64,000 nucleotides of DNA from Sphingomonas cannabina (GCF_021391395.1 NZ_CP090059.1:915001-979000), one strand, 5' to 3'; counted from the stretch's first letter, positions 9,442 to 18,745 are shown. The notes: generated by a model from the letters alone, not told the origin. Numbers and translations are program-made.

Positions 9442-10380
9442 TCAGCATACCCCGGCGCGCATTTCCGCAAACAGCCGCTCGACATCGGCTGGTCGCGCAA
9501 GCTGCGTGCCCGGTGCCAGCAACGCAGCCGCGCCAGCCGCGATTCCGCGCTGCACTGCTTCTTCGATCGAACGGCCCTCGCAAAGTGCGAGCGTGAGCGC
9601 CCCCACCATCGAATCCCCCGCGCCGATCGAGCTCACTACCGGTACCGCCACCGGCGCGAACCGGCTTGCGCGGTCACTCGTCACCAGCAGCGCTCCTTCC
9701 GATCCAAGCGAGACCAGCACGGTTCGGGCGACTTTTTCCCGGATGAGCGCGCGCGCAGCGGAAGCAAGCCGATCATCGTCGGGCAGATCGTTCCCCGCAA
9801 ACCCTTCGAGTTCGCGCCGGCTGGGTTTTACCAGCAGTGCGTCCAATCCCCCGGCAAGCTTGAGGCCGGCTGCTGAGGTGTCGAGAACGATCTGGGCGCC
9901 GAGCCTCTCCGCGACACCGCGCAGATCACTCAGGAATTGTGAGCCGATGCCGGGCGGGAGGCTTCCGCTGACGACGAGATGGTCGGGCGCCACCGGCAGA
10001 TCGAACAGCGTGCCAAGCAGCCACCCCTGCTCTGCGGGAGTGAGCGTCGGGCCGGGCAGGACGAAACGATATTGCGCGCCCGTGCTGTCCTCCGTGACAG
10101 CGAAGCTCTCGCGCGTGTCGCCAGCGATCTGAGTCTCGGCGAAGGCAACCGCCTCGGCTTCAAGCAAACGGCAGATCATCCGCCCGGCCGGGCCGCCGGC
10201 AGGGAACAGAGCGGTTACGGCGCCGCCCAGCGCGTGAATGACGCGGGCAACGTTGATCCCGCCACCGCCGGGGTGGTGCAGTGGCGGCGTACAGCGCAGC
10301 TTATGCGCCGGTACGAGCTTCGGCGTGCTCGTCGCGACGTCGAGCGCCGGGTTCAGCGTGATCGTTGCGATCGTGTTCAT
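9442..10380 (-). CDS. pfkB: PfkB-family 1-/6-phosphofructokinase
   Basis: A 312-residue ribokinase-fold sugar kinase. The N-terminal TLNPALDVAT and GGGGINVARVIHALGG form the substrate site and GAGDSMVGAL (about residue 250) the ATP-binding anion hole with the catalytic Asp. The TLNPALD start is typical of 1-phosphofructokinase, tagatose-6-phosphate kinase and 6-phosphofructokinase II; the exact substrate cannot be fixed. The ATG overlaps the PEP synthase stop by four bases (ATGA), so one mRNA encodes a glycolytic kinase and a gluconeogenic enzyme, which suggests flexible carbon flux under stress. Confidence 0.85.
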   Translation of the reverse strand: MNTIATITLNPALDVATSTPKLVPAHKLRCTPPLHHPGGGGINVARVIHALGGAVTALFPAGGPAGRMICRLLEAEAVAFAETQIAGDTRESFAVTEDSTGAQYRFVLPGPTLTPAEQGWLLGTLFDLPVAPDHLVVSGSLPPGIGSQFLSDLRGVAERLGAQIVLDTSAAGLKLAGGLDALLVKPSRRELEGFAGNDLPDDDRLASAARALIREKVARTVLVSLGSEGALLVTSDRASRFAPVAVPVVSSIGAGDSMVGALTLALCEGRSIEEAVQRGIAAGAAALLAPGTQLARPADVERLFAEMRAGVC

Positions 10381-12806
10381 TCGGCGGCCTCGGCCACGCT
10401 CGCTTCCGCCTCCGCGAGACGACGAAGCGTCGAAACGAAGCTGTCGGGATTGAGCGAGATCGAATCGATCCCGTGCTCGACGAGGAAGCGGGCGAAATCC
10501 GGATGGTCGCTCGGCGCTTGTCCGCAGATGCCGACCTTGGCCCCGCAGGCGTGCGCGCGCCGGATAAAGTCGGCGATGGTCCGGGTAACCGCCGGATCGC
10601 GCGCATCGAAGCTCGGCGCGAGCAGTTCCGAATCGCGGTCGATACCGAGGAGGAGCTGGGTGAGATCGTTCGATCCGATCGAGAAGCCGTCGAACCGGGC
10701 GGCGAACTCCTCGGCTAGCACGACATTCGAGGGAATTTCGCACATCATATAGATCTGGAGGCCGTGGTCGCCGCGTGCGAGGCCGTGACGGGACATCTCG
10801 GCGAGGACGAGATCTGCTTCCGCGATGGTGCGACAAAACGGCACCATTACGATCACGTTGTCGAGACCGATCGTCTCGCGCACGCGCCGCAATGCCCGGC
10901 ATTCGAGCGCGAAGCCTTCGCGATAGCGTTCGTGATAGTAGCGCGAGGCGCCGCGGAAGCCGAGCATGGGATTGGCCTCGTACGGTTCGAAATCGGCGCC
11001 GCCGATCAGATGGGCATATTCGTTGCTCTTGAAGTCGCTCAGCCGCACGATCACCGGCTGGGGATGATAGGCCGCCGCGATCCGGGCGATGCCCTGCGCC
11101 AGCACGTCAATGAAATAGTCGCGCTTGTCGGAATAGCCGCTGGTGCAGTCATCGATGATTCGCCGTGCGTTCAGGTCGGTGACCTGCTCGGGGTGGACCA
11201 GCGCCATCGGATGGATGCGGATGAGGTTGCTGACGATGAACTCCATGCGCGCAAGCCCCACGCCCTTGGCGGGCAAGCGCCACCAGCGGAATGCGGCAGC
11301 GGGACTGGCAAGGTTCACCATCAGCTCGGTGCGGGTCTTCGGAAGCGAGCCGAGATCGACCTCATCGCTGTGGAACGGCAGCGCGCCGGAATAGACGTGC
11401 CCCCGGTCTCCTTCGGCGCACGAGATCGTTACCTGCGTCCCATCGGCGATCTGCCGCGTGGCGTCGCCCGTGCCGACCACCGCCGGCACGCCGAGCTCGC
11501 GCGCGACGATCGCGGCGTGACTGGTCGGCCCGCCATGGTCGGTGACGATGCCGGCTGCCTTACGCATCACCGGTCCCCAATCGGGATCGGTAGTCTCCGC
11601 CACCAGGATGGCGCCTTTCGGGAAATCGGGAAGATCGGCAGCGCTCCGCACGATCCGCGCCGGGCCGCTTGCGATCGCCTCGCCGACCGCCGAGCCGGTG
11701 ACGATCGCGGCGGCTGTCGTGTCGAGCCGCCATGCCTTCAGCGTAGCGGGCGCTGCGTTCGCATGCACGGTCTCGGGGCGCGCCTGGACCAGGAAGAGTT
11801 GGCCGGTCTCGCCGTCCTTGGCCCATTCCATGTCCATCGGCACGCCGTAATGGTCCTCTATGACCGCCGCCCAGCGCGCCAACTGCAGGATCTCCTCGTC
11901 GTCGAGGACGAAGCGGCTTCGCTCGTCGCGGCTGGTGTCGACCAGCGCAGTGCGTGCGCTACCGCCCGAGGCGTAGACCAGCTTGCACGCCTTCTCGCCG
12001 ACGCGCTTCTCGAGGATCGGCCGCAGGCGCCCGTCGCACAGCAGCGGCTTGAATACCATGTAGTTGTCGGGATCGACCGTGCCCTGAACCACCGGCTCGC
12101 CGAGCCCCCAGGCCGCGCTGATTACGGCGACGCGCGGAAAGCCGCTTTCGGGGTCGAGCGAGAACATCACGCCCGAGCCGGCCAGATCGGAGCGGACCAT
12201 CAGTTGGATGCCGATCGAGAGCGCGACCTGGAGATGGTCGAAGCCCTTGGCTTCGCGATAGGCGATGGCGCGGTCAGTGAACAGCGAAGCGAAGCAGCGG
12301 CGGCACGCGTCGAGCAGGGCGCGCTCGCCGACTATGTTGAGGAATGTCTCCTGCTGGCCTGCGAAGCTCGCGTCGGGCAGGTCCTCGGCGGTCGCGCTCG
12401 AGCGGACGGCAACCGCCGCCTCGCGCTTGCCGGCCCGCCGTGAAAGCGCGCGATAGGCGGCGACCACCGACTCCGCCAGTGCCGGGGGAAGCGTCGCGTC
12501 GAGGAATAGCCGCCGGATTGCCTCGCCCGTCTCCTCGAGCGACCGGTCGCCTGAGCGGAACGCCCGAATCGCCTCGGCCAGTGGATCGCCGATGCCGCAT
12601 TCGGTGACCAGGGACCGGTAAGCGTGCGCCGTCGTCGCAAAGCCGCCGGGGACCCGTACTCCGTGGGCACCGAGCGCGTTGATCATCTCGCCGAGCGATG
12701 CGTTCTTGCCGCCGACGCGCGGAACATCGTCGCGCCCGATGGTGTCGAACCAGGCGATGAGATCGTCCGCCCGCACAGACGGTTCCAGAAGAGCTTGGTG
12801 TGTCAT
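10377..12806 (-). CDS. ppsA: Phosphoenolpyruvate synthase
   Basis: An 809-residue enzyme that makes PEP from pyruvate and ATP. Domains in order: N-terminal ATP-grasp (VGGKNASLGEM near residue 30; SSATAEDLPDASFAGQQET), the swivelling phosphohistidine domain with GGPTSHAAIVARELGVPAVV (about residue 430, His being the phosphorylated residue), and a C-terminal TIM-barrel PEP/pyruvate domain with IGSNDLTQ and the near-terminal GICGQAPSDHPDF holding the catalytic Cys. Length is normal for PpsA. The ATG at 12806 gives the usual start MTHQALLEP. It is the first gene of the operon with pfkB and a BON protein. Confidence 0.94.
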   Translation of the reverse strand: MTHQALLEPSVRADDLIAWFDTIGRDDVPRVGGKNASLGEMINALGAHGVRVPGGFATTAHAYRSLVTECGIGDPLAEAIRAFRSGDRSLEETGEAIRRLFLDATLPPALAESVVAAYRALSRRAGKREAAVAVRSSATAEDLPDASFAGQQETFLNIVGERALLDACRRCFASLFTDRAIAYREAKGFDHLQVALSIGIQLMVRSDLAGSGVMFSLDPESGFPRVAVISAAWGLGEPVVQGTVDPDNYMVFKPLLCDGRLRPILEKRVGEKACKLVYASGGSARTALVDTSRDERSRFVLDDEEILQLARWAAVIEDHYGVPMDMEWAKDGETGQLFLVQARPETVHANAAPATLKAWRLDTTAAAIVTGSAVGEAIASGPARIVRSAADLPDFPKGAILVAETTDPDWGPVMRKAAGIVTDHGGPTSHAAIVARELGVPAVVGTGDATRQIADGTQVTISCAEGDRGHVYSGALPFHSDEVDLGSLPKTRTELMVNLASPAAAFRWWRLPAKGVGLARMEFIVSNLIRIHPMALVHPEQVTDLNARRIIDDCTSGYSDKRDYFIDVLAQGIARIAAAYHPQPVIVRLSDFKSNEYAHLIGGADFEPYEANPMLGFRGASRYYHERYREGFALECRALRRVRETIGLDNVIVMVPFCRTIAEADLVLAEMSRHGLARGDHGLQIYMMCEIPSNVVLAEEFAARFDGFSIGSNDLTQLLLGIDRDSELLAPSFDARDPAVTRTIADFIRRAHACGAKVGICGQAPSDHPDFARFLVEHGIDSISLNPDSFVSTLRRLAEAEASVAEAAE

Positions 12807-13126
12807 AGGGTGAGAATGTGCAAGGCGGAGGCTGGCCGATATTGGGGAAGATACGCAGTGCCGATGCGTCAGGCGGCCACGCAAGGAAATCGGTGCGCTG
12901 GCACGCATATGCCTGATGTCGCTGAAGGATCGGGTTCGACTCGTCCGAGGGAAAGTCGATCGGTTTCCTATCGCGGCGCGTCTTCCGGGCGGCAGGTGAT
13001 GGTGTCCGCGCCGATCTGCGGCCCTACCGTGCCTCTCTAGCCCTCGTCTGACTTCACTCTTTCAGACTGGAACCGATCCAGACGCGGCTTGTTGGGTTTC
13101 GGTCATTGTCCCGGCGAGGCCGTCGG
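12807..13126. promoter_or_regulatory. Divergent intergenic region upstream of ppsA and hemerythrin-like gene
   Basis: About 320 bases between divergent genes; promoters for both are expected. No clear palindromic operator, RNA gene or additional ORF was recognised. Confidence 0.35.
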
Positions 13127-13876
13127 ATGAGAGAACCGCTCGACACAGTTAAGCAGGATCGTCGCACCGCCCTCGGCTTGATGGCTGGTACAGGCGTCAC
13201 CGCTTCCGTGCTCCTCCTCCCGGGATGCTCCCCCCTTGTTCAAAAGAGCGAGGAACACGAGAAGGATCGCAGTGGCGAAGTCGCCGCCAACGAGGATCTG
13301 ATGCGTGAGCATGGCGTGCTGCGCCGAATCCTCATCGTTTATCGCGAGATCGCGCCAAGGCTCGCCGCCGGTTCTGGCCCAATCGATGCGGGCGCGATCG
13401 CCAGCGCCGCCGCCCTGTTTCGTGAATTCGGCGAACATTATCACGAGCAACTGCTCGAGGAGCAGCATGTCTTTCCACTGGTCCGGAAAGCTGGCGGTGA
13501 AGGTGCTGGTCTGATCGATATGCTGATGACGCAGCACCAGCGCGGTCGTGCAATCACCGATTATATCCTTGACCGCACCAAAGGGGGCAAGATCGCAACG
13601 GGGCAGGGCGAAGTCCTAGCAAATGCTATGACGGCATTCTCGCGGATGTACGAGGCCCATGCTGCGCATGAGGACACGGTGATCTTTCCTGCCTTCAAGG
13701 CATCGCTCGGACAGAAAAGCTACGACGAACTCGGAGAGCAGTTCGAGGAGATTGAGCACCAACGCTTCGGCGGGGACGGCTTCGACATGGCACTCGACAA
13801 GGTGGTCGACATCGAACACGCACTTGGGATTGCCGATCTCGGCGCGTTCACCGCACCGGCGCCGCCAGCGCTATAG
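13127..13876 (+). CDS. Exported hemerythrin-like protein
   Basis: A 249-residue protein with an Arg-Arg pair and hydrophobic stretch (RRTALGLMAGTGVTASVLLLPGC), i.e. a possible Tat and/or lipoprotein signal with Cys at about residue 35. The rest is a four-helix bundle with the hemerythrin iron ligands: REHGVLRR, the HYHEQLLEEQHVFP helix, TQHQRGR and HAAHEDTVIFPAF. The family binds O2, NO or superoxide at a di-iron centre. Next to low-oxygen-type cargo this suggests oxygen sensing or NO protection outside the cytoplasm, by inference. The ATG at 13127 is taken over an upstream TTG. Confidence 0.82.
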   Translation: MREPLDTVKQDRRTALGLMAGTGVTASVLLLPGCSPLVQKSEEHEKDRSGEVAANEDLMREHGVLRRILIVYREIAPRLAAGSGPIDAGAIASAAALFREFGEHYHEQLLEEQHVFPLVRKAGGEGAGLIDMLMTQHQRGRAITDYILDRTKGGKIATGQGEVLANAMTAFSRMYEAHAAHEDTVIFPAFKASLGQKSYDELGEQFEEIEHQRFGGDGFDMALDKVVDIEHALGIADLGAFTAPAPPAL

Positions 13877-14020
13877 TCGCCAGGATCCGAGGCATTCGTC
13901 GCGCACCGCGGCAGACTCGCCTGTCCGGAAAACCATCGATTGGCTGGCACATCTCGGACGGTTGCCGCCCTCTCGGCGTCGGAAGGGGGAGCGGCGTGAT
14001 CACAGCGACTCTGTCACGCG

Positions 14021-14215
14021 TCAGTTCGGGTAGACCTTGATATCCTTCACGATCATGTCGGCCGAGCCGTCGGCATAGTCGCCATCGGTTTTCACCGCGA
14101 CGTCCATGATGGAGATACCAGTGGAAGCCGGCGTAAGGCGATCTTGAGGATCGCCTGATCCCCCGGCGCAGAACGGCGCCGACAGCGGATGGTGAAGATA
14201 GTGCGGGTGCCTCAT
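14021..14215 (-). CDS. Small hypothetical protein at the end of the trb operon (64 aa)
   Basis: A 64-residue ORF whose ATG overlaps the DUF2274 stop as ATGA, matching the coupling used throughout this operon. The C-terminal part (DVAVKTDGDYADGSADMIVK) looks like a real folded sequence, while the N-terminus (MRHPHYLHHPLSAPF) is His/Pro-rich. No family recognised. It is the last ORF of the conjugation operon, so it may be a minor transfer protein or chance ORF. Confidence 0.4.
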   Translation of the reverse strand: MRHPHYLHHPLSAPFCAGGSGDPQDRLTPASTGISIMDVAVKTDGDYADGSADMIVKDIKVYPN

Positions 14216-14442
14216 GCTGTTGGCCCTCGTCCGCTCTGGCGCGTCTTGGCGAACGCCCGGTCGCTCTCCAGGAAGGCACGCAGCATATAGGGGATCAGGT
14301 CGACGACCGCCTCGCTCTGTCCGTAGGTCTGGCGATATGCGTCGGCATAGTCGGCGAGCGCCTGGTTGAGATCGGGCGTAATGCTGATCGTCAGCTTCAT
14401 CGGTGTGCGGTCGGGAAGCTTGGGAAGCTTGAGATCGGACAT
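14212..14442 (-). CDS. DUF2274 family protein
   Basis: A 76-residue protein (MSDLKLPKLPDRTPMKLTIS start) of the DUF2274 family, a short protein regularly encoded after trbI in alphaproteobacterial conjugation clusters. It is predicted mainly helical: PDLNQALADYADAYRQTYG, then LIPYMLRAFLESDRAF. The layout resembles ribbon-helix-helix antitoxin-like DNA-binding proteins, but the function is unknown. It starts 7 bases after the trbI stop and is coupled by ATGA to a small ORF downstream. Confidence 0.85.
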   Translation of the reverse strand: MSDLKLPKLPDRTPMKLTISITPDLNQALADYADAYRQTYGQSEAVVDLIPYMLRAFLESDRAFAKTRQSGRGPTA

Positions 14443-14449
14443 GGGGCAC

Positions 14450-15649
14450 CTATTCGGCAGGAGCGAAAACCAGATCGCGGTGCACGACAAGGCGCACTGG
14501 TGCGCCGGGCCGGATGGTGATCGTCGGCTGGATCTGAAGGTTGCGGGACGTGAGCTGATCGCCGGCCCGCGCGACATTGGCTTGGGTCGACTCCCGGATC
14601 GCCTGCACGAGATCGCTTTCGCCGGTGAAGGTGAGGTTGGAGCCGATTCCCAGCAGGGTCGATAGGGCGACCCCCTTGAGGAGGGACCAGGTATGGAAGT
14701 CGACCTTGTCCTCGAGCCCGGCATATCCGGCCGGGTCGGTGGCGGACACATTGTCGATCCTGAGCGATCGTCCGTCGGGGAAGACGATCCGCTGCCAGAC
14801 GACAAGGGCACGCCGCTGGCCGAAGGCGACGACGCTGTCGTAGGCGCCGATCAGCCGCGCGCCTTGCGGAATGAGGAGGATCCGGCCCGTCGGGCTATCG
14901 AACACGGGTTCGGTCACCTGCGCGATGACCAGGCCCGGCAGATCCGATCGCAGGCCGGTGATGAGACTGGCTGCGATCACGCTGCCGGCGGAGAGCAGGT
15001 AAGGTGAGGGAGCCGCTCGAACGCCGTGCGGGTTGATGTCGCCGCCAGGGTCTCTGGCGGCAACGAAGTCCGCCTTGCGCTGCTGAGCATTGGGATCGCG
15101 GTCGGGATTGAGCGTGAGCTGGCCCTTGTCCTCCGCCTGCACATCAGACGCGCCGGCAACCGGGTTGGCGGGTGCCTCCCGGTCCCCGCCCTGCACCAGC
15201 AGGCCGGACTCGCGTGCCGCGCGCCGCTGCCCCGCGAGCCGCTCGCGCTCGGTCGCGGCCGCGTCGGCCTGCGTCGGCGGGGTCGTGGCGACACCTTCCG
15301 ACCCGAGTGCCCGTTGATGCTCGAGAATTGGCCTCCCGAGGTCTCCCGGAAGCGGCGGGCCGAGCTTCGGCAGGTCGCCGTAGCTGCGCGGGAGCGCACT
15401 CAGCGTGTCGGTCGGCGGCTTGGCAGGCTCGCTCGAATCGTCGGCCTGCGGCGTCAGAAGGAGGCTGCGCGGCTTGAGCGCCAGCCAGGTCGTCGTCGTC
15501 AAGGCGATCAGCACGGCGCCCGCTAGCACGACGATCAGGCTGCGCTTGAAGCGGATCGCCGGCGCAGGCCGCGCCCTCAGCGCCATGGCCTCCGGGTCGA
15601 CCTTGGACGTACCCGCCACGGCAGCAGGAGCAGTGGCTTCCTCGCTCAT
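14450..15649 (-). CDS. trbI: TrbI, VirB10-like type IV secretion protein
   Basis: A 399-residue inner-to-outer-membrane bridging subunit of the mating channel. One N-terminal transmembrane helix (about residues 35-57), a Pro/Ala-rich periplasmic linker (60-190) and the C-terminal VirB10 beta-barrel (about 205-395) with LLSAGSVIAASLITGLRSDL, DSPTGRILLIPQGARLIG and VDFHTWSLLKGVALSTLLG are all present. With TrbG (VirB9-like) and TrbF (VirB8-like) it forms the core complex. Its ATG overlaps the trbG stop as ATGA. Confidence 0.95.
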   Translation of the reverse strand: MSEEATAPAAVAGTSKVDPEAMALRARPAPAIRFKRSLIVVLAGAVLIALTTTTWLALKPRSLLLTPQADDSSEPAKPPTDTLSALPRSYGDLPKLGPPLPGDLGRPILEHQRALGSEGVATTPPTQADAAATERERLAGQRRAARESGLLVQGGDREAPANPVAGASDVQAEDKGQLTLNPDRDPNAQQRKADFVAARDPGGDINPHGVRAAPSPYLLSAGSVIAASLITGLRSDLPGLVIAQVTEPVFDSPTGRILLIPQGARLIGAYDSVVAFGQRRALVVWQRIVFPDGRSLRIDNVSATDPAGYAGLEDKVDFHTWSLLKGVALSTLLGIGSNLTFTGESDLVQAIRESTQANVARAGDQLTSRNLQIQPTITIRPGAPVRLVVHRDLVFAPAE

Positions 15650-16527
15650 GACGCCGCGTTCCGCTTGTCGGCGGCCTCGCCGCCAGTCCGGGTGATCCGC
15701 ACGATGTCCTGCCTCTTCAGGCCCAGCCGCAGCTCGGCCGCGCCGAACAGCCGGTCCACGACGTAGTACCGCCCCCGCAGGCGATAGTTGACCAGCTGCG
15801 CCTGTCCTTGGGCGTCGACCAGGAATAGCGGCGGCGCCTCGCCTCGTGCCAGCGACGGCGGGAACTCGATGAACGTCTGTCGTCCATCGTCGAACGCGCG
15901 CAGGGGGCGCCATGCCGGCCGGTCTCCCGAGATCGCATAGCCGAAGTTGAGGCGCTCGACGTCGAGTCCGGAAGCGACTGGCGCGGCCGCGGCCGCTGCG
16001 GCTTCGGTCCGCTTGACCGCAAGCAGCTCGCCCTGGGGATAGGACCAGGCGAGCGCGGCCATGGCCGGGCCGGCGGTGCTGGAAAGCGCGACATGATAGG
16101 TCCGGCGGTCGGTGGTGATCACCAGATTGGTGGAAAGCCCTGCCGAGAAGGGCTTCATCAGGACGTGCACCCGCTTGTCGGCGCCGGTGCCGCTGCTGGT
16201 ATCGCCGATCACCCAGCGCACGGTGTCGCCGCTCGCGACCGCCACGAGCGATTCTCCCGGTTGGAGCTCGATATCGGTGACCCGTTCCGGAGCGGTGTCG
16301 ACCCGGTAGATCGCGCCTTCGGCATACGGCAGGACCGCCATCGCATTGATGAAATCGCTGCGACGCGGTTGGACGGTGGCAGCGCTGCTTGCCGCGCCGA
16401 TTGCGTCCGGCGCTGCGGCACGGCGTTGCATCGGCGCGGGCGTGCCGGGGTTGCGCGGCCCGGCGACGGCGTCTGCCGAGGCAAGTGCCGGCGCGATGGC
16501 GGATATGGCGAGGAACGACAGTTTCAT
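15646..16527 (-). CDS. trbG: TrbG, VirB9-like outer-membrane core subunit
   Basis: A 293-residue exported protein with signal sequence MKLSFLAISAIAPALASADA. The VirB9 N-terminal domain (about 60-165; IYRVDTAPERVTDIELQPGE) and the C-terminal domain (about 195-285; FNYGYAISG-like NFGYAISGD, RAFDDGRQTFIEFP, VVDRLFGAAELRLG) are intact. It forms the outer layer of the conjugation core complex and binds TrbI. Start and stop are coupled to trbF and trbI by ATGA overlaps. Confidence 0.95.
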   Translation of the reverse strand: MKLSFLAISAIAPALASADAVAGPRNPGTPAPMQRRAAAPDAIGAASSAATVQPRRSDFINAMAVLPYAEGAIYRVDTAPERVTDIELQPGESLVAVASGDTVRWVIGDTSSGTGADKRVHVLMKPFSAGLSTNLVITTDRRTYHVALSSTAGPAMAALAWSYPQGELLAVKRTEAAAAAAAPVASGLDVERLNFGYAISGDRPAWRPLRAFDDGRQTFIEFPPSLARGEAPPLFLVDAQGQAQLVNYRLRGRYYVVDRLFGAAELRLGLKRQDIVRITRTGGEAADKRNAAS

Positions 16528-17327
16528 GGCTGGTTCTCCGGGATCAGTCGCATGGAAGCTGGAGCAGGGTCGCGATCGGCCGGTGCGGTGCCGCCGGCGC
16601 TGTCGGCACCGCCCTCCACGGCGGCGTCGCCTGGCGAGGCCGGCGGCTCGAGCTCGCGGCTCCAATCGATCGCGTCGATGTAGAGGCCGAGCGGATTGTG
16701 GCGCACCGCGTCCGCCGACGAGGGTGGGCGGCGCACGACGGTAAGGATGGCGGTCCACTTCGAGCTGCCGGTCTGCACTCCCCGCTCAAAGGCAGTCTCG
16801 GTCCATTTGACTTGGAACGAGCGCTCCGACGCGCGGACGACGCTCGTCACCTGCACCGATACCGTCTTCTCGCCGATGGCACCGAAGGGGTTGGCGGAGC
16901 GCGCGTAGTCACCGAGAAACTGTCCGCCTCGCCTGGTTACGAAGTCGTAGGCGGCGAGCCATTCCCGCCGCATCAGCACGGGATCGGTCGAGATCGACCG
17001 GACCTGTTCGATGAACCGGGCGAGATGCCAGGCGATCTGGGCATCGCTCGGTCGATAGTCTCGTTCGGCTTCGGTCACGGCACGGGCTTCGCCCAGGCGA
17101 TCGACCTCGACGACGTACGGCACGACACGGCTCTGGAGCGACTGCCAGACGAGCGCTGCGGACATCGCCGATGTGAGCGCGAGCCCGCCGAACGCCATCA
17201 GTCGCCAGTTGCGCGCTTGCACGCGGGCGGACCCGATCCGCTCGTCCCAGAGCTGTCCGGCGCGTTGATAGGGCGTCTCAGGCTCGGGCGTTCGCCCGTA
17301 GCGTTGGACGCTTCGCTTGAAGCGCAT
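16524..17327 (-). CDS. trbF: TrbF, VirB8-like type IV secretion protein
   Basis: A 267-residue bitopic inner-membrane protein. It opens with the family signature RFKRSVQRYGRTPEPETPYQ, has one transmembrane helix near residues 42-62, and a periplasmic NTF2-like domain (about 75-230) including RPSDAQIAWHLARFIEQVRS and ERSFQVKWTETAFERG. The tail is Pro/Ala-rich and probably disordered. It nucleates assembly of the mating channel. It starts 3 bases after the trbL stop and ends in an ATGA overlap with trbG. Confidence 0.95.
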   Translation of the reverse strand: MRFKRSVQRYGRTPEPETPYQRAGQLWDERIGSARVQARNWRLMAFGGLALTSAMSAALVWQSLQSRVVPYVVEVDRLGEARAVTEAERDYRPSDAQIAWHLARFIEQVRSISTDPVLMRREWLAAYDFVTRRGGQFLGDYARSANPFGAIGEKTVSVQVTSVVRASERSFQVKWTETAFERGVQTGSSKWTAILTVVRRPPSSADAVRHNPLGLYIDAIDWSRELEPPASPGDAAVEGGADSAGGTAPADRDPAPASMRLIPENQP

Positions 17328-17330
17328 GGT

Positions 17331-18629
17331 TCAGTCCTCCTTCTCTTTGATGTTGGGCGCAGCGGAGCCGCCGCCGCGGTCGCCCTCCTTCAGCGCCTGG
17401 AGCGCGACATGGCGGCGGTGACGGGCGTCCTCATGGCGGCGGAGCGAGCGGGTCCAGGCCGGCGCGGTCTCGTCGGACGCGGCGGCGGACGCGGAAGCAG
17501 CCGTATCAGCGAGCGCCGACCAGGCAGCGTCGCGCCCCTTGGTCGCGGCATCGGCGAGCCCAAGGGCGGCGCCGGCTCGTTGGCGGGCGATGCCGCCGGC
17601 AGCGTGCGCGACGCCGCCGAGCCCTGCGCCGACGCTGGCCTCAGCCGAGGTCTCCCGGCCGAGCGCGTAGGCGGTCTTCGCCGCTGCGCCCATCGTGGTG
17701 CCGGCGCGGATCGCACCTAGGGCCGCGCCGCCGGCGAGGCGGGCCGCGCCGATAGCCCCGCCGCCAGTCAATGCGACCGCACCGGCGGCGCCGATCGTGG
17801 TCCCGAGCGCCGCGCCGGCGCCGAGCTGCGGTGCGCCGGTTACCAGCCCCGAGGCGACGCCGGGGCCGAAGATGCCGAGGCCGAACAGCGTGAGGCTTGC
17901 CAGCACCAGGCTCATCGCCTGGCCGATGTCGGGCTCCTGGTCCTGCAGCGCGGCGGTGAACTCGGCGAAGAAGCTGGAACCGATACCGACGATCACTGCC
18001 AGCACCATCACCTTGATGCCGGAGGTAACGACATGGCCGAGCACGCGTTCGGCAAGGAAGCTGGTGCGGTTCCACAGGGCGAACGGCACTAGGATGAAGC
18101 CGGCGAGGCTGGTCAGCTTGAACTCGATGACAGTGACGAACAGCTGCACGGCGAGGATGAAGAAGGCGAGGATCACCAGGCCCCAGGCGAACAGCAGCAC
18201 CATGATCGTCAGGAAATTGTCGAAGAAGGTGGTGAAGCCGAGCAGCTTCGAGACTTGCTCGAGGAGCGGCCAAGCGGCCGAGAAGCCGGTTCCGGCGAGC
18301 CGGCCGGGTTTCATGAGGTCGCCGGCCGAGAGGGTGCCGCCGCCGGCGGTGAGGCCGGCTTGTGCGAACGAGCGGAAGATGATGTCGGCGAGGCTCGAGA
18401 ACCGATTGAGGATCAGCGCGAACGCGCCGATGAACAGGATCTTCCGCAGGAAACGGCCGATGACGTCCTGCTCGCCGCCCATCGCCCAGAACAGGCCGGC
18501 GAGCGCGATATCGATGCCGATCAACGTCGTTGTGAGGAACGCGACGTCCGGCCCAAGCAGGCCGAACCCGCTGTCGATGTAGCGGACGAACACGTCCATG
18601 AAGCGGTCGATGACGTTGAGGTCGTTCAC
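17331..18629 (-). CDS. trbL: TrbL, VirB6-like polytopic channel protein
   Basis: A 432-residue inner-membrane protein. The usual start (VNDLNVIDRFMDVFVRYIDS) argues for the GTG at 18629; an in-frame ATG 63 bases upstream would only add residues falling within a hairpin-rich spacer. At least five hydrophobic segments lie between residues 25 and 265 (for example LTIMVLLFAWGLVILAFFIL), followed by a very Gly/Ala-rich region (265-400) and a charged tail ending in KEKED. TrbL forms part of the inner-membrane pore. It is the only trb gene here separated from its upstream neighbour by a real gap. Confidence 0.93.
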   Translation of the reverse strand: MNDLNVIDRFMDVFVRYIDSGFGLLGPDVAFLTTTLIGIDIALAGLFWAMGGEQDVIGRFLRKILFIGAFALILNRFSSLADIIFRSFAQAGLTAGGGTLSAGDLMKPGRLAGTGFSAAWPLLEQVSKLLGFTTFFDNFLTIMVLLFAWGLVILAFFILAVQLFVTVIEFKLTSLAGFILVPFALWNRTSFLAERVLGHVVTSGIKVMVLAVIVGIGSSFFAEFTAALQDQEPDIGQAMSLVLASLTLFGLGIFGPGVASGLVTGAPQLGAGAALGTTIGAAGAVALTGGGAIGAARLAGGAALGAIRAGTTMGAAAKTAYALGRETSAEASVGAGLGGVAHAAGGIARQRAGAALGLADAATKGRDAAWSALADTAASASAAASDETAPAWTRSLRRHEDARHRRHVALQALKEGDRGGGSAAPNIKEKED

Positions 18630-18660
18630 GGCGGCGGCTTTCGGCTGACCCTGAAGGGAT

Positions 18661-18730
18661 GCCGCGGGACGTGAGCCCGGGAGCTCACCCACGCCCCGCG
18701 GCGACGGCGGCGGGAGGCGATACCGCCGCC
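18661..18730 (-). promoter_or_regulatory. Tandem stem-loops in the trbJ-trbL gap
   Basis: Two strong inverted repeats sit in the 116-base gap. The first has an outer stem (18661-18668 with 18695-18702, GCCGCGGG/CCCGCGGC) enclosing an inner stem (18671-18676 with 18683-18688, GTGAGC/GCTCAC). The second pairs 18706-18713 with 18723-18730 (GGCGGCGG/CCGCCGCC). No T-run follows on the minus strand, so these are not simple terminators; mRNA processing, attenuation or differential expression between trbJ and trbL is possible. Confidence 0.55.
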
Positions 18731-18745
18731 GCCTAGGCCCGCCCG

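Noticed and set aside
18661-18702. Hairpin as a Rho-independent terminator inside the trb operon
   Set aside because: No T-run follows on the transcribed strand, and trbL to trbI would then lack a promoter; kept as a structured element instead.
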